Source: VAYN01 sp964540905
GTDB taxonomy: Bacteria; Actinomycetota; Thermoleophilia; Solirubrobacterales; 70-9
DNA length: 64,000 nucleotides
NCBI GenBank assembly: GCA_964540905.1
Contig: CAZIOS010000008.1
Coordinates: 1-64,000 of the forward strand
Reading direction: 5' to 3'
How positions within the stretch are numbered: the first letter of the stretch is position 1; each line of letters begins with the position of its first letter. Shown here one piece after another: positions 32,641-41,216 of the stretch. The notes below the pieces were generated by a model. That model had not been told where the DNA came from. It was given only the letters and a program-made list of their open reading frames with translations, and made no database searches. The translations under genes and the position numbers were made by a program.

Positions 32641-33163
32641 CGCATGCCTCCCTCAGCTTGGTTATGGCCCGGTGCAACCTGGTGCCGGCGTTGGACTCGC
32701 TCAGACCCAGCACCGCGGCGATCTCGCGGTTGGAGAGGCCGGCGAAGAACTTGAGCGCGATCAGCTCCCGCTCCCGCGGAATCAGGCTGGCGAGGGCGGC
32801 CGAGACGGCGAGCCGTTGCTCGCTTGCCGCGGCACTCTCCTCGGCACCGACCGCGGCGAGGTCGGCGGGCTCGGCCGCCAGCTCGGCCTGGCGCCCGCGC
32901 CGCCGCAGCTCGTCGAGCGCCGCGTTGCGGGCGATCCCGAACAGCCAGGCGCGCGGCTCGCCGCGGTGGGGGTCGAAGCGCGAGCGCTTGCGGTAGGCGC
33001 GCTCGAAGGCGACGGCGGTGACTTCCTCGGCCGCGGCGGGATCGCGCAGCAGGCTGGCTACGTAGGCGTAGACGTCGTCGCGGCTGGAGCGGTAGAGCCG
33101 ATCGAAGGCCAGATCCGCCTGCCGCGGCGCCGCCCCTGCGTCTGCGATCAGTGCCTGCTCCAC
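32627..33163 (-). CDS. ECF-family RNA polymerase sigma factor
   Basis: A 178-aa sigma factor with region 2 (FDRLYRSSRDDVYAYVASLLRD, AAEEVTAVAFERAYR; ~20-65) and region 4 (LIPRERELIALKFFAGLSNREIAAVLGLSESNAGTRLHRAITKL, in pieces; ~125-172). The linker is Ala/Glu-rich. The start is GTG. It is translationally coupled to the DUF4349 membrane protein, the likely regulator. Target promoters are unknown. Confidence 0.92.
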   Translation of the reverse strand: MEQALIADAGAAPRQADLAFDRLYRSSRDDVYAYVASLLRDPAAAEEVTAVAFERAYRKRSRFDPHRGEPRAWLFGIARNAALDELRRRGRQAELAAEPADLAAVGAEESAAASEQRLAVSAALASLIPRERELIALKFFAGLSNREIAAVLGLSESNAGTRLHRAITKLREACDGAI

Positions 33164-33199
33164 GCTCCTACTACGAGGCTAAACAGCCTTCGTCACAGA

Positions 33200-33218
33200 G
33201 AGGTGCGAGACGCGCCTC
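33200..33218 (-). terminator. Hairpin directly after the bioA stop
   Basis: On the minus strand, GAGGCGCG is followed by TCT and CGCACCTC, giving an 8-bp stem with one G-T pair, starting at the base after the TAG. There is no U-run. It shares 13 bases with the hairpin after the tlpA-like gene (10472-10490). It may end transcription of bioA or be a dispersed repeat. Confidence 0.4.
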
Positions 33219-34571
33219 CTACGCGGCTTGGCGCAGGGCCCGGAAGAAGCGGGGGCGGGTCTGGCGCACGGGCATCGCGCCGGCGGCCTCGATCGACTCG
33301 GCGACGATCCCGAGCAGCTGGCCGAGGTCCTGCTGGGAGATCGAGAGCGGCGGCACCAGCACCACGGTGTCGCCGAGCGGGCGCACGATCGCGCCGCGAC
33401 GGCGCGCCTCCAGCGTCACCCGGTGGCCCATCCGCAGCGCCGGCTCGTGCTCGCCGAGGTCGATCCCGACCATGAAGCCGCGGCTGCGCACCTCGACCAC
33501 CTCCGGCATCGCCTCGATCTCGGCCAGGCGTTGCTCGAGGAAGGCGATCTTCGGCTGCAGGCGCGCCAGCGTCCGCTCGGACTCGAAGACATCGAGGCTG
33601 GCGAGGCCGGCGGCGCAGGCGAGCGGGTTGCCGGTGTAGGTGTGGCCGTGGAAGAAGGTTCGCTGCTGCTCGGGGGCGCCGAGGAAGCCTTCGTAGACGC
33701 GCTCCGTGGTCAGGGTCGCCGCCAGCGGCATGTAGCCGCCGGTGATCCCCTTGGCGAGGCAGAGGAAGTCCGGCGCCACGCCCTCCTGCTCGCAGGCGAA
33801 CATCGTCCCGGTGCGGCCGAACCCGGTCGCCACCTCGTCGCAGATCAGCAGCACCCCGTAGTGGTCGCAGAGGTCGCGCACGACCCGCAAGTAGCCGCGC
33901 GGGTGGACGATCATCCCCGCCGCCCCCTGGACCAGCGGCTCGACGATCACCGCCGCGATCTCCCGGTGATGCACGGAGAGGATGCGGGCGAGGTGGGTGG
34001 CGTCGCCGGGCTCGGCGGCGTGGGTGTCGAACAGCAGCGGCTCGTAGGTGGAGTGGAAGAGGTCGATGCCGCCGACCGAGACCGAGCCGATCGTGTCGCC
34101 GTGGTAGGCCTCGCGCAGGTGGACGAAGCCGCTGCGGCGGCCGTGCTCGCCGCCGCGCTGCCGCTGGTACTGGAAGGCCATCTTCAGGGCGATCTCGGCG
34201 GCGGTCGAGCCGGAGTCGGAGTAGAAGACGCGCGAAAGGCCCGGCGGAGCGAGCTCGATCAGGCGCGAAGCCAGCTCGGCGGCGCCGGGGTGCGAGAGCC
34301 CCAGCATCGTCGAGTGGGCGACCCGGTCGAGCTGGTCGCGCACCGCCTGGTCGATCGTCGGGTGGCGGTGGCCGTGGACGTTGCACCAGAGCGAGGAGGT
34401 GCCGTCGATGTAGCGGCGGCCCTCGCCGTCGATCAGGTAGGAGCCCTCGGCCCGCTCGACGACCAGGGGCGCTTCTTCACTCCAGCCCTGCTGCTGGGTG
34501 AATGGGTGCCAGAGATGATCGTGGTCGAGCTGCGCGGAGTCCACCGGCATCGCGGCAGCGACCTTAGTCAT
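33219..34571 (-). CDS. bioA: Adenosylmethionine--8-amino-7-oxononanoate aminotransferase
   Basis: BioA (450 aa) makes 7,8-diaminopelargonate from KAPA using SAM as amino donor, with PLP. The N-terminal HLWHPFTQQQGW motif is specific. The PLP Lys is in FLCLAKGITGGYMPLAA, the Asp in LLICDEVATGFGRTG, and DSGSTAAEIALKMAFQY contacts the phosphate. I chose the ATG at 34571; the ATG seven codons inside is also possible. It is separated from bioD-F-B by ~4.7 kb. Confidence 0.94.
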   Translation of the reverse strand: MTKVAAAMPVDSAQLDHDHLWHPFTQQQGWSEEAPLVVERAEGSYLIDGEGRRYIDGTSSLWCNVHGHRHPTIDQAVRDQLDRVAHSTMLGLSHPGAAELASRLIELAPPGLSRVFYSDSGSTAAEIALKMAFQYQRQRGGEHGRRSGFVHLREAYHGDTIGSVSVGGIDLFHSTYEPLLFDTHAAEPGDATHLARILSVHHREIAAVIVEPLVQGAAGMIVHPRGYLRVVRDLCDHYGVLLICDEVATGFGRTGTMFACEQEGVAPDFLCLAKGITGGYMPLAATLTTERVYEGFLGAPEQQRTFFHGHTYTGNPLACAAGLASLDVFESERTLARLQPKIAFLEQRLAEIEAMPEVVEVRSRGFMVGIDLGEHEPALRMGHRVTLEARRRGAIVRPLGDTVVLVPPLSISQQDLGQLLGIVAESIEAAGAMPVRQTRPRFFRALRQAA

Positions 34572-34603
34572 GGCCTCGGCCGGAACCGGGTCGGAAATCC
34601 TGT

Positions 34604-35755
34604 GTGACCAGGCCCTCACAATCGTTACACAAATTCATGTCACAATCTTCGGAGATGGCCGAGCAAGGTGCGATCCCGAAGGTCCCGCCGCTGCGGCGGC
34701 GAGCGCTGCGCGCGGTCGGCTCGCTGTTCACGCCGCTGCTTCCCGACGACTACCTGGAGCTGATCGACCCGCTCCTCTCCACCCGTGAACTGCGCGGCCG
34801 GATCGAGCGGGTGGTGCCGGAGACCGCCGAGGCAGCGACGGTCTGGATTCGCCCCGGCCACGAATGGGCCGGGCACCGGCCCGGCCAGTACCTGCGGATC
34901 GGCGTCGTCGTCGACGGCGTCCACCACTGGCGCGCCTACTCGCTGACCTCCGACCCGGCAGGCACCGACGATGGGTGCATCGCGATCACGCCGAAGCTGG
35001 TCGAGGCGGGGAGGGTCTCGCCCTACCTGGTGCGCGCGGCCAGGCCCGGCGACGTCGTCCGGCTCGGCGGCGTCGAAGGCACCTTCGTCCTGCCCGAGCC
35101 GTTGCCGCCGAAGCTGCTCTTCGTCAGCGCCGGCAGCGGCATCACCCCGATCTTCGGCATGCTCGCCAGCCTCGCCGGCCGCGGCGCGCTCGCCGACGTC
35201 GTCCACCTGCACTCGGCTCGCAGCGCCGAGCAGGTGATCTTCGCCGAGCGCCTGCGCGCGCTTGCGGCCGACCACCCCGGCTTCGAGCTGCGCCTGCGCC
35301 TGACCGGCACCCAGGGCCGATTCGTCCCGGCCGAGCTCGACGCGCTCTGCCCCGACTGGTGCGATCGCCACGCCTTCGCCTCCGGGCCGGCGGCGATGCT
35401 CGACGACCTCAGCCAGCATTGGCGGGCGCAGGGAGACCCGGAGCTGTTGGCGATGGAGCGCTTCCAGCCGATCGTCAGCGCTGGGGCCGGGGCCGGGGCG
35501 GGCGGCACGATTCGCTTCGACCGCAGCGGCGTCGAGGCCGTCAGCGACGGCGCCACGCCGATCCTCGTCGCCGGCGAGGCGGCCGGCGCGGCACTGCCCT
35601 GCGGCTGCCGGATGGGCATCTGCCACACCTGCGTCGGCGAGCTGCGCCGCGGCGAGGTCCGGGACCTGCGCACGGGAGAGGTCCACGGCAGCGCCGGCGA
35701 GATGGTCAGGACCTGCGTCAACGCCCCCGAGGGGCCGATCGAGATCGCACTCTGA
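34604..35755 (+). CDS. Ferredoxin reductase with C-terminal 2Fe-2S domain
   Basis: A 383-aa electron-transfer flavoprotein. The FAD domain shows GQYLRIGVVVDGVHHWRAYSLTS, the NAD(P) domain FVSAGSGITPIFGML, and the C-terminal plant-type ferredoxin has PCGCRMGICHTCVGEL with a final Cys in MVRTCVN. It most likely feeds electrons to the desaturase encoded 16 bases downstream, like Rv3230c with DesA3 in mycobacteria. Start uncertain: GTG 34604, ATG 34637 or ATG 34655; the core begins after the last. Confidence 0.9.
   Translation: MTRPSQSLHKFMSQSSEMAEQGAIPKVPPLRRRALRAVGSLFTPLLPDDYLELIDPLLSTRELRGRIERVVPETAEAATVWIRPGHEWAGHRPGQYLRIGVVVDGVHHWRAYSLTSDPAGTDDGCIAITPKLVEAGRVSPYLVRAARPGDVVRLGGVEGTFVLPEPLPPKLLFVSAGSGITPIFGMLASLAGRGALADVVHLHSARSAEQVIFAERLRALAADHPGFELRLRLTGTQGRFVPAELDALCPDWCDRHAFASGPAAMLDDLSQHWRAQGDPELLAMERFQPIVSAGAGAGAGGTIRFDRSGVEAVSDGATPILVAGEAAGAALPCGCRMGICHTCVGELRRGEVRDLRTGEVHGSAGEMVRTCVNAPEGPIEIAL
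34616..34646. promoter_or_regulatory. Divergent regulatory region with repeated TCACAAT
   Basis: Between bioA and the ferredoxin-reductase gene an AT-richer stretch carries TCACAAT at 34616 and 34640 with TTACACAAAT between, so CACAA occurs three times with spacings of 11 and 13. It could be a regulator site for either gene. No known biotin repressor palindrome is seen. Confidence 0.3.
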
Positions 35756-35771
35756 GAACCGGGAGGAACAG

Positions 35772-37028
35772 ATGACCCCAGCAACCGCCGAGACCGATAA
35801 GGCCGCCACCGAGAGCCCGCTGAGCCGGCTCAGCGGCGCCCAGATCGAGGCCCTCGGCCACGAGTTCGACGTGATCCGCGACCGTGTCCGCGCCGACCTC
35901 GGCGAGCGCGACCGCCGCTACATCGAGGGCGTCATCGCCCTGCACCGCCGCCTCGCCGTGGTCTCGCGGGCGCTGCTGCTGGCCGCGGCGAACCGGCCCG
36001 CCCGCGCCGCCGGCACCGCGGCGCTCTCGGCGGCGAAGATCCTCGAGAACATGGAGATCGGCCACAACGTCCTGCACGGCCAGTGGGACTGGATGAACGA
36101 CCCCCGCATCCACTCCTCGACCTGGGACTGGGACACCGCCTCCACCGCCGAGGCCTGGAAGCACTCCCACAACTACGTCCACCACACCTTCACCAACATC
36201 CGCGGCAAGGACCGCGACCTCGGCTACGAGATCATGCGGATCGACCCCGAGCAGCGCTGGCACCCGGTCTACCTGCTGCAGCCGTTCTACAACCTGCTGC
36301 TCGCCGCCTTCTTCGAGTGGGGGGTGGCCGTCCACGACCTCGACTTCGAGGCGATCCGCAGGGGCGAGAAGTCGAAGGCGCAGCTACGGCGCGAGCTGGC
36401 CGGGATCCGTGCCAAGGCGAAGAGCCAGATCGTCAAGGACTACGTCGCCTGGCCGCTGCTGAGCGGGCTGGCTACGGCGGCGGTCGAGCTGGCGCTGGAG
36501 TCGGGCCGGGCCCGCGGCCGGCGGCGCCGCGGCGGGCTCGCCGGCAGCCTGCGGCGGGCGCTCGGCAAAGGCGCACGGGCCTACCGCTCGACCGCGGCGG
36601 CGAACGCGACCGCCAACGTCGTCCGCAACGTCTGGGCCTACGCGATCATCTTCTGCGGCCACTTCCCCGACCAGACCTACACCTTCAGCCAGGCCGAGGT
36701 CGAGGACGAGAGCCCCGGAGGCTGGTACGTGCGCCAGCTGTCGGGCTCGGCCAACATCGAGGGCGGCCCGTTCTTCCACCTCGCCAGCGGCAACCTCGGC
36801 TACCAGGTCGAGCATCACCTCTTCCCGGACCTGCCGAGCAGCCGCTACGCCGAGATCGCGCCGCAGGTCAAGGACATCTGCGCCCGCTACGGCCTGCCCT
36901 ACAACAGCGGCCCCTTCTCCCAGCAGCTGGGGATGGTGCAGCGGACGATCTTGCGCCTCGCCCTGCCCGGCGGCAAGGCCCGGCCGAAGCCGGGCCCCTA
37001 CGCCGCGGAGCAGGTCACTGCTCTGTGA
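35772..37028 (+). CDS. Membrane fatty acid desaturase
   Basis: A 418-aa di-iron desaturase. The three His boxes are visible: HNVLHG (~98), HSHNYVHH (~133) and QVEHH (~348). Hydrophobic helices surround them. It probably introduces a double bond into acyl-CoA or lipid acyl chains at the membrane, using electrons from the adjacent ferredoxin reductase. An internal Arg/Gly-rich loop (~245-270) is unusual. A small hairpin overlaps its stop. Confidence 0.92.
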   Translation: MTPATAETDKAATESPLSRLSGAQIEALGHEFDVIRDRVRADLGERDRRYIEGVIALHRRLAVVSRALLLAAANRPARAAGTAALSAAKILENMEIGHNVLHGQWDWMNDPRIHSSTWDWDTASTAEAWKHSHNYVHHTFTNIRGKDRDLGYEIMRIDPEQRWHPVYLLQPFYNLLLAAFFEWGVAVHDLDFEAIRRGEKSKAQLRRELAGIRAKAKSQIVKDYVAWPLLSGLATAAVELALESGRARGRRRRGGLAGSLRRALGKGARAYRSTAAANATANVVRNVWAYAIIFCGHFPDQTYTFSQAEVEDESPGGWYVRQLSGSANIEGGPFFHLASGNLGYQVEHHLFPDLPSSRYAEIAPQVKDICARYGLPYNSGPFSQQLGMVQRTILRLALPGGKARPKPGPYAAEQVTAL

Positions 37029-37040
37029 CATAGCGCACAG
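37023..37040 (+). terminator. Hairpin at the desaturase stop with CATAGCG loop
   Basis: CTGTG and CACAG form a 5-bp stem around ACATAGCG; the TGA stop lies in the left arm. It has no U-run. The loop has the same 7 bases (CGCTATG on the other strand) as the palindromes at 39601-39639 and 62578-62632. It may be a weak terminator or a member of that repeat group. Confidence 0.4.
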
Positions 37041-37062
37041 GAACAACTATTTCGCTTGAGAA

Positions 37063-37084
37063 ATGGTTGCATCAGTGCAACCAT
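37063..37084. promoter_or_regulatory. Perfect palindromic operator ahead of the MarR gene
   Basis: ATGGTTGCA and TGCAACCAT are separated by TCAG: a 9-bp perfect inverted repeat, ending seven bases before the ATG at 37092. Size and place fit a MarR-dimer site, so the regulator probably controls its own operon with the exporter. Confidence 0.75.
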
Positions 37085-37091
37085 TGTCAAC

Positions 37092-37628
37092 ATGCAAGCG
37101 AGCGACGTAAAGGCAATCGCCGCCCAGGCGGCCTCCGAGGTGGGGCCCGAGGCGCAGGAGACCGCCGCCCGTCTGACCGCCCTCTTCCGCCACCTCTTCC
37201 TCTACGACCGCGGCAACCAGCTGCGGGTGATCGAGGAGTCGGGGCTGTCGATGACCCAGTGCAAGGCGCTGCTGGAGCTGGGGGGGCTGGGGCAGACCGC
37301 GGAGACCTGGCAGGTCGGCGACCTGGCCGAGGTCTTCGGGGTCTCGGTGCCGTCGATGAGCCGCGCCGTCGACGCCCTCGTCAAGAGCGGCCTGGCGACG
37401 CGGGTCGAGGACCCCGACGACCGCCGCGTGCGGCAGGTGCGGATCACCGCCAAGGGCAAGGACCTGGTGGAGACGCTCGTCGCCGTCCGCCAGTCCGGGA
37501 TCGAGTCCTTCGCCGCCACGCTCAGCGCCGCCCAGCGACGCAAGCTCGACGCCGCCGTCGACTCGCTGATGGACCGCGAGGACATCGCACAGACCTATGA
37601 GCACCTGAAGGGAGTTGGACCCGCTTGA
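37092..37628 (+). CDS. MarR-family transcriptional regulator
   Basis: A 178-aa winged-helix repressor. The recognition region is GDLAEVFGVSVPSMSRAVDALVKSGLATRVEDPDDRRVRQVRIT (in pieces, ~75-120), with the DDRR wing typical of MarR. Dimerisation helices flank it. I chose the ATG at 37092 because the longer frame would start inside the palindrome. The exporter gene overlaps its stop (TTGA), so it is the likely target; the ligand is unknown. Confidence 0.93.
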   Translation: MQASDVKAIAAQAASEVGPEAQETAARLTALFRHLFLYDRGNQLRVIEESGLSMTQCKALLELGGLGQTAETWQVGDLAEVFGVSVPSMSRAVDALVKSGLATRVEDPDDRRVRQVRITAKGKDLVETLVAVRQSGIESFAATLSAAQRRKLDAAVDSLMDREDIAQTYEHLKGVGPA

Positions 37629-39244
37629 CCCGTTACAACCACCTGATCACCGACGACAACCGCAAGTGGTGGACGCTCGGAGCGATGTGCTTCGCGCTGT
37701 TCATGATCATGCTGGACAACACCGTCGTCAACGTCGCCCTGCCGTCGATCCAGAAAGACCTCGGCGCCTCGATCTCCGGCCTCGAGTGGACGATCAACGG
37801 CTACACGCTCTCCTTCGCGGTGCTGCTGGCGACCGGCGGCCGGCTCGGCGACATCTTCGGCCGCCGCCGCATGTTCCTCTTCGGCGTCGTCATCTTCGCC
37901 CTCTCCTCGGCCACCGCCGGCTTCGCGCCCGACGCGACCTCGCTGGTCATCAGCCGCGTGGTCCAGGGTGTCGGCGCGGCGCTGATGATGCCGGCGACGC
38001 TCTCGATCATCACCAACGCCTTCCCGGCCAACGAGCGCGGCAAAGCCCTGGGGATGTGGGCGGGGGTCTCGGCTCTGGCCCTGGCGGTTGGCCCGGTGCT
38101 GGGCGGCTTCCTGACCGAGCAGGTCAGCTGGCGGGCGATCTTCTTCCTCAACATCCCGGTCGCGATCGGCGCCGTCACCGCCGCCCTGTTCGCGGTACGC
38201 GAGTCGCGCGACACCACCGTCGGCCGCGAGGTCGACTACGCCGGTGTCGCGGCCCTGACCGTGACGTTGACGGCGCTGGTGCTGGCCCTGGTCGAGGGCA
38301 ACAGCTGGGGCTGGGGCTCGACCTCGATCGTGGCGCTGCTGATCACCGCCGTCGTCGGCGCCGTCGCCTTCGTCGCGATCGAGCTGCGGGTCAAGGTGCC
38401 GATGGTCGAATTCCGCTTCTTCACCGATCGCAACTTCCTCGGCGCCGTCGTCGTCGCCCTGATCGTCTCCTTTGCGATGCTCGGCGTCTTCTTCTTCCTC
38501 GCCCTCTACATGCAGGACATCCTCCATTACTCGCCGCTGGAAGCTGGGGTCAGGTTCCTGCCCTCGACGCTGATGATCGTCACCGTGGCGCCGATCGCCG
38601 GCCGGCTTTCCGACCGCTTCGGCCCGCGCTGGCTGATCGCCGGCGGGCTGGCGATCGTCGCCGCCTCGCTGTTCAGCTTCAGCGGCATCGCCGTCGATTC
38701 GACCTACATCGACCTGCTGCCCGGCTTCATGCTGCTCGGCATCGGCATCGCGATGACGATGTCGCCGATGACCAGCGCGGCGATGAACGCGGTCCCGGTC
38801 GACAAGGCCGGCATCGCCTCCGGCGTGCTCTCGATGTTCCGCATGGTCGGCGGCAGCCTCGGCGTCGCCGTCACCGGCGCGATCTTCCAGGGTCTGGTCA
38901 GCTCCCGGCTCGACTCGCTGCTGAGCGGCTCCGGCGTCACCGCGGCGCAGCGCGACTCGATCTCCGAACAGCTCGGCGGCGGCTCCACCGGGCACATCCA
39001 GGGGCTCGCCCCGAGCCAGGCCAAAGCGGTCGCCAGCGCCGGCGCCGAAGCCTTCGTCTACGCGCTCGGCCACGCGATGTCGGTCTCCGGCGCGGTCGCG
39101 GTGCTCGGCGCCGTCGTCGGCGCCACCGCGATCCGCGCCAAGGGCAAGAAGACCACGAGCGAGGCCTCTGAGGCCGAGGTCAATCTGGGCGGCGAGGCGC
39201 TGGCCGGCCAGGAGGCCCTCGCCGCCGCCGAGCCCGTCGCCTGA
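37625..39244 (+). CDS. MFS multidrug exporter, DHA2 family (14 TM)
   Basis: A 539-aa drug/H+ antiporter like EmrB/QacA. DNTVVNVALPSI in TM1 (motif D1) and GRLGDIFGRRRMFLFG (motif A) are clear, as are the RVVQGVGAALMMPATLSII region (motif B) and GPVLGGFL (motif C). Fourteen hydrophobic segments are apparent. The start is TTG, overlapping the MarR stop. It probably exports a toxic or lipid-like compound that also binds the repressor. Confidence 0.93.
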   Translation: MTRYNHLITDDNRKWWTLGAMCFALFMIMLDNTVVNVALPSIQKDLGASISGLEWTINGYTLSFAVLLATGGRLGDIFGRRRMFLFGVVIFALSSATAGFAPDATSLVISRVVQGVGAALMMPATLSIITNAFPANERGKALGMWAGVSALALAVGPVLGGFLTEQVSWRAIFFLNIPVAIGAVTAALFAVRESRDTTVGREVDYAGVAALTVTLTALVLALVEGNSWGWGSTSIVALLITAVVGAVAFVAIELRVKVPMVEFRFFTDRNFLGAVVVALIVSFAMLGVFFFLALYMQDILHYSPLEAGVRFLPSTLMIVTVAPIAGRLSDRFGPRWLIAGGLAIVAASLFSFSGIAVDSTYIDLLPGFMLLGIGIAMTMSPMTSAAMNAVPVDKAGIASGVLSMFRMVGGSLGVAVTGAIFQGLVSSRLDSLLSGSGVTAAQRDSISEQLGGGSTGHIQGLAPSQAKAVASAGAEAFVYALGHAMSVSGAVAVLGAVVGATAIRAKGKKTTSEASEAEVNLGGEALAGQEALAAAEPVA

Positions 39245-39311
39245 TCGCACCGCGTCGATCAGGATTGAGCCGCCGGCTTCACGGTCGAGATCGCCCCCGG
39301 CAGCCTCGACG

Positions 39312-40013
39312 TCATCGTCGCCAGCTGAGCGGCGGCCAGCTCTCGGGATCGGCCAGGTCGAGCGCCGGCAGGGTCTGGACCGCGACCTCGCCGAGGGCGG
39401 CGATCGTCTCGCGGTTGGAGCGCTCGATCTCACTGGGCGCGGCCGGCCAGGGAGTGAGGACCACGGCCGCGACCTCGAGCCCGGCCGCGCGCGCCGCCGC
39501 GATCGTCAGCAGCGTGTGGTTGATCGTCCCCAGCCCGGGCGAGGCGGCGATTGCCAACGGCAGCCCGAGGTCGGCGGCGAGGTCGCGGATCAGGTAGGCC
39601 GAGGCGAGTTTCTGGTGCATAGCGTCAGAAACTCGCCTCACCAGGGGGACCATCAGGCCGCCGACGCCCTCGCAGACCAGGGTGTCTCCATCCGCCGCCG
39701 CGGCGCGGGCGGAGGCGAGCAGCCGCGCCGGCTCGATTTCCTCACCCGCCAGCGCCGCGGCGAGGTGGGGCGAGACCGGCGGCCGGTAGCGGTAGGGAGC
39801 GATCTCCTCGTCGCTCTGCGCCGAGCCCGAGGCCCGCCGCAGCAGCTCGTGGTCGGCCTCACCGGCCTCCTCGAGGCCGGTCACCGCCGGCTTGAAGACG
39901 GCGACGCGGCGGCCGGCGGCGGCGAGGGTGCGGGCGAGCGCCGCGGCGACGACGGTCTTGCCGACCTCGGTTCCGGTGCCGGTGACGAAGACGCCGGAGA
40001 GCGGCTCGCCCAC
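39312..40013 (-). CDS. bioD: Dethiobiotin synthetase with a palindrome-encoded insert
   Basis: BioD (233 aa) closes the ureido ring of dethiobiotin with ATP and CO2. The P-loop is GTGTEVGKTVVAAALA (~12-27), then FKPAVTG, the VCEGVGGLMVPL motif and PGLGTINHTLLT. Between VPL and the normally adjacent (T/L)IRDLA lie about 14 extra residues (VRRVSDAMHQKLAS), exactly the stretch encoded by the 39-bp palindrome at 39601. The start is GTG. The bioD-F-B order on one strand suggests an operon running bioB to bioD. Confidence 0.93.
   Translation of the reverse strand: MGEPLSGVFVTGTGTEVGKTVVAAALARTLAAAGRRVAVFKPAVTGLEEAGEADHELLRRASGSAQSDEEIAPYRYRPPVSPHLAAALAGEEIEPARLLASARAAAADGDTLVCEGVGGLMVPLVRRVSDAMHQKLASAYLIRDLAADLGLPLAIAASPGLGTINHTLLTIAAARAAGLEVAAVVLTPWPAAPSEIERSNRETIAALGEVAVQTLPALDLADPESWPPLSWRR
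39601..39639. repeat. Palindromic element inside bioD
   Basis: GAGGCGAGTTTCTG (39601-39614) is exactly complementary to CAGAAACTCGCCTC (39626-39639), with an 11-base loop GTGCATAGCGT. It is in frame within bioD, at a point where the family has no residues. Neighbouring bases (CAC/CTG side) may belong to the insert too. Confidence 0.8.
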
Positions 40014-40022
40014 TGCAGTCCT

Positions 40023-41216
40023 TTATGCGGCCCGGGCGAGGTGCGGCTGGGCGCTGGCCAGGCCGAGCTCGCGGGCCGCGGCGCCGACCAGTTTCGCCGC
40101 CCACTCCAGCTCGCCGCCGCGGTGGGTCGACATCACCGTGAAGCGCAGCCGCGAGGAGCCCTCGGGGACGGTCGGCGGCCGGATCCCCTGGGCGAAGACG
40201 CCGCGCTCCAGCGCCAGCTCGCAGAGCCGCATCGTCAGCTCGGCGTCGCCGACCTCGATCGGCACGATCTGGGTTCGCGAGCGGCCGGTGTCGAAGCCCT
40301 CGGCGGCGAGCGCCGCCCGCAGCGTCACCGCGTTCGCCTGCAGCCGCTCGGGCCGCTGCGGCTGCGCCGCCAGCAGCTCCAGCGCCGCCGCCGCGGCGCC
40401 GATCGAGGCCGGCGGCGGCGCCGTCGAGAAGATGAAGGGACGCGCCGAGTTGACGAGGAAGTCGACCGTCTCGGCGCTGGCGCAGACGTAGGCGCCGTAG
40501 GAGCCGAGCGCCTTGCCAAGGGTGCCGACGAGGACGTCGACCTCGCCCTCGAGCCCGGCGGCGGCGACCGAGCCGCGCCCGCCGGGGCCGATCGCGCCGG
40601 TGGCGTGGGCCTCGTCGACCAGCAGCCGGCAGCGGTGGCGGCGCGCCAACTCGACCAGGCCGGCCAGCGGCGCCACGTCGCCGTCCATCGAGAAGACGCC
40701 GTCGCTGACGATCAGGGCGCCGCGCCCGCCCGCCTCGCGCAGCCCCCAGGCGAGGTGCTCGAGGTCGCCGTGGCGGTAGACGAAGGTCTGCGCCCGCGAG
40801 AGCCGGCAGCCGTCGACGATGCTGGCGTGGTTGAGCTGGTCGGAGAAGACGACCTCCCCAGCCCCCGCCAGGGCGGCGATCGCGCCGGTGTTGGCGAGGT
40901 AGCCGGAGCCGAACAGCAGCGCCGCCTCGTAGCCCTTGAACTCGGCCAGCCGCGACTCGAGGCCGCGGTGGGGCTCCATGTTGCCGGAGATCAGTCGCGA
41001 GGCGCCGGCACCGGCGCCCCAGCGCATCGCCGCCTCGGCCGCGGCGGCGCGCACCTTCGGGTGGTCGGCGAGGCCGAGGTAGTTGTTGGAGCAGAGCAGC
41101 AGCACCGGGCGGTCGCCGAGCAGCACCCGCGGCCCCTGGGGGCCGCTGAGGAGGCGCAGCCGCCGGTAGAGCCCGCGCTCGCGGAGCTCATCGAGGCGGG
41201 CGCTGACGTCGGTCAC
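40023..41216 (-). CDS. bioF: 8-amino-7-oxononanoate synthase
   Basis: BioF (397 aa) condenses pimeloyl-thioester with alanine to form KAPA, using PLP. The segments LLLCSNNYLGLADHP, GAGASRLISGNMEPHRGLE, FSDQLNHASIVDG and VDEAHATGAIGPGGRG are typical, and the PLP Lys is in LVGTLGKALGSYGA. The start is GTG, overlapping the bioB TGA as GTGA, so the two are coupled. Normal length. Confidence 0.95.
   Translation of the reverse strand: MTDVSARLDELRERGLYRRLRLLSGPQGPRVLLGDRPVLLLCSNNYLGLADHPKVRAAAAEAAMRWGAGAGASRLISGNMEPHRGLESRLAEFKGYEAALLFGSGYLANTGAIAALAGAGEVVFSDQLNHASIVDGCRLSRAQTFVYRHGDLEHLAWGLREAGGRGALIVSDGVFSMDGDVAPLAGLVELARRHRCRLLVDEAHATGAIGPGGRGSVAAAGLEGEVDVLVGTLGKALGSYGAYVCASAETVDFLVNSARPFIFSTAPPPASIGAAAAALELLAAQPQRPERLQANAVTLRAALAAEGFDTGRSRTQIVPIEVGDAELTMRLCELALERGVFAQGIRPPTVPEGSSRLRFTVMSTHRGGELEWAAKLVGAAARELGLASAQPHLARAA

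Noticed and set aside
39268..39327. A short frame ending FTVEIAPGSLDVIVAS after the exporter
   Set aside because: It looks like the C-terminus of a lost protein, but 15-20 codons are too few to support a call.
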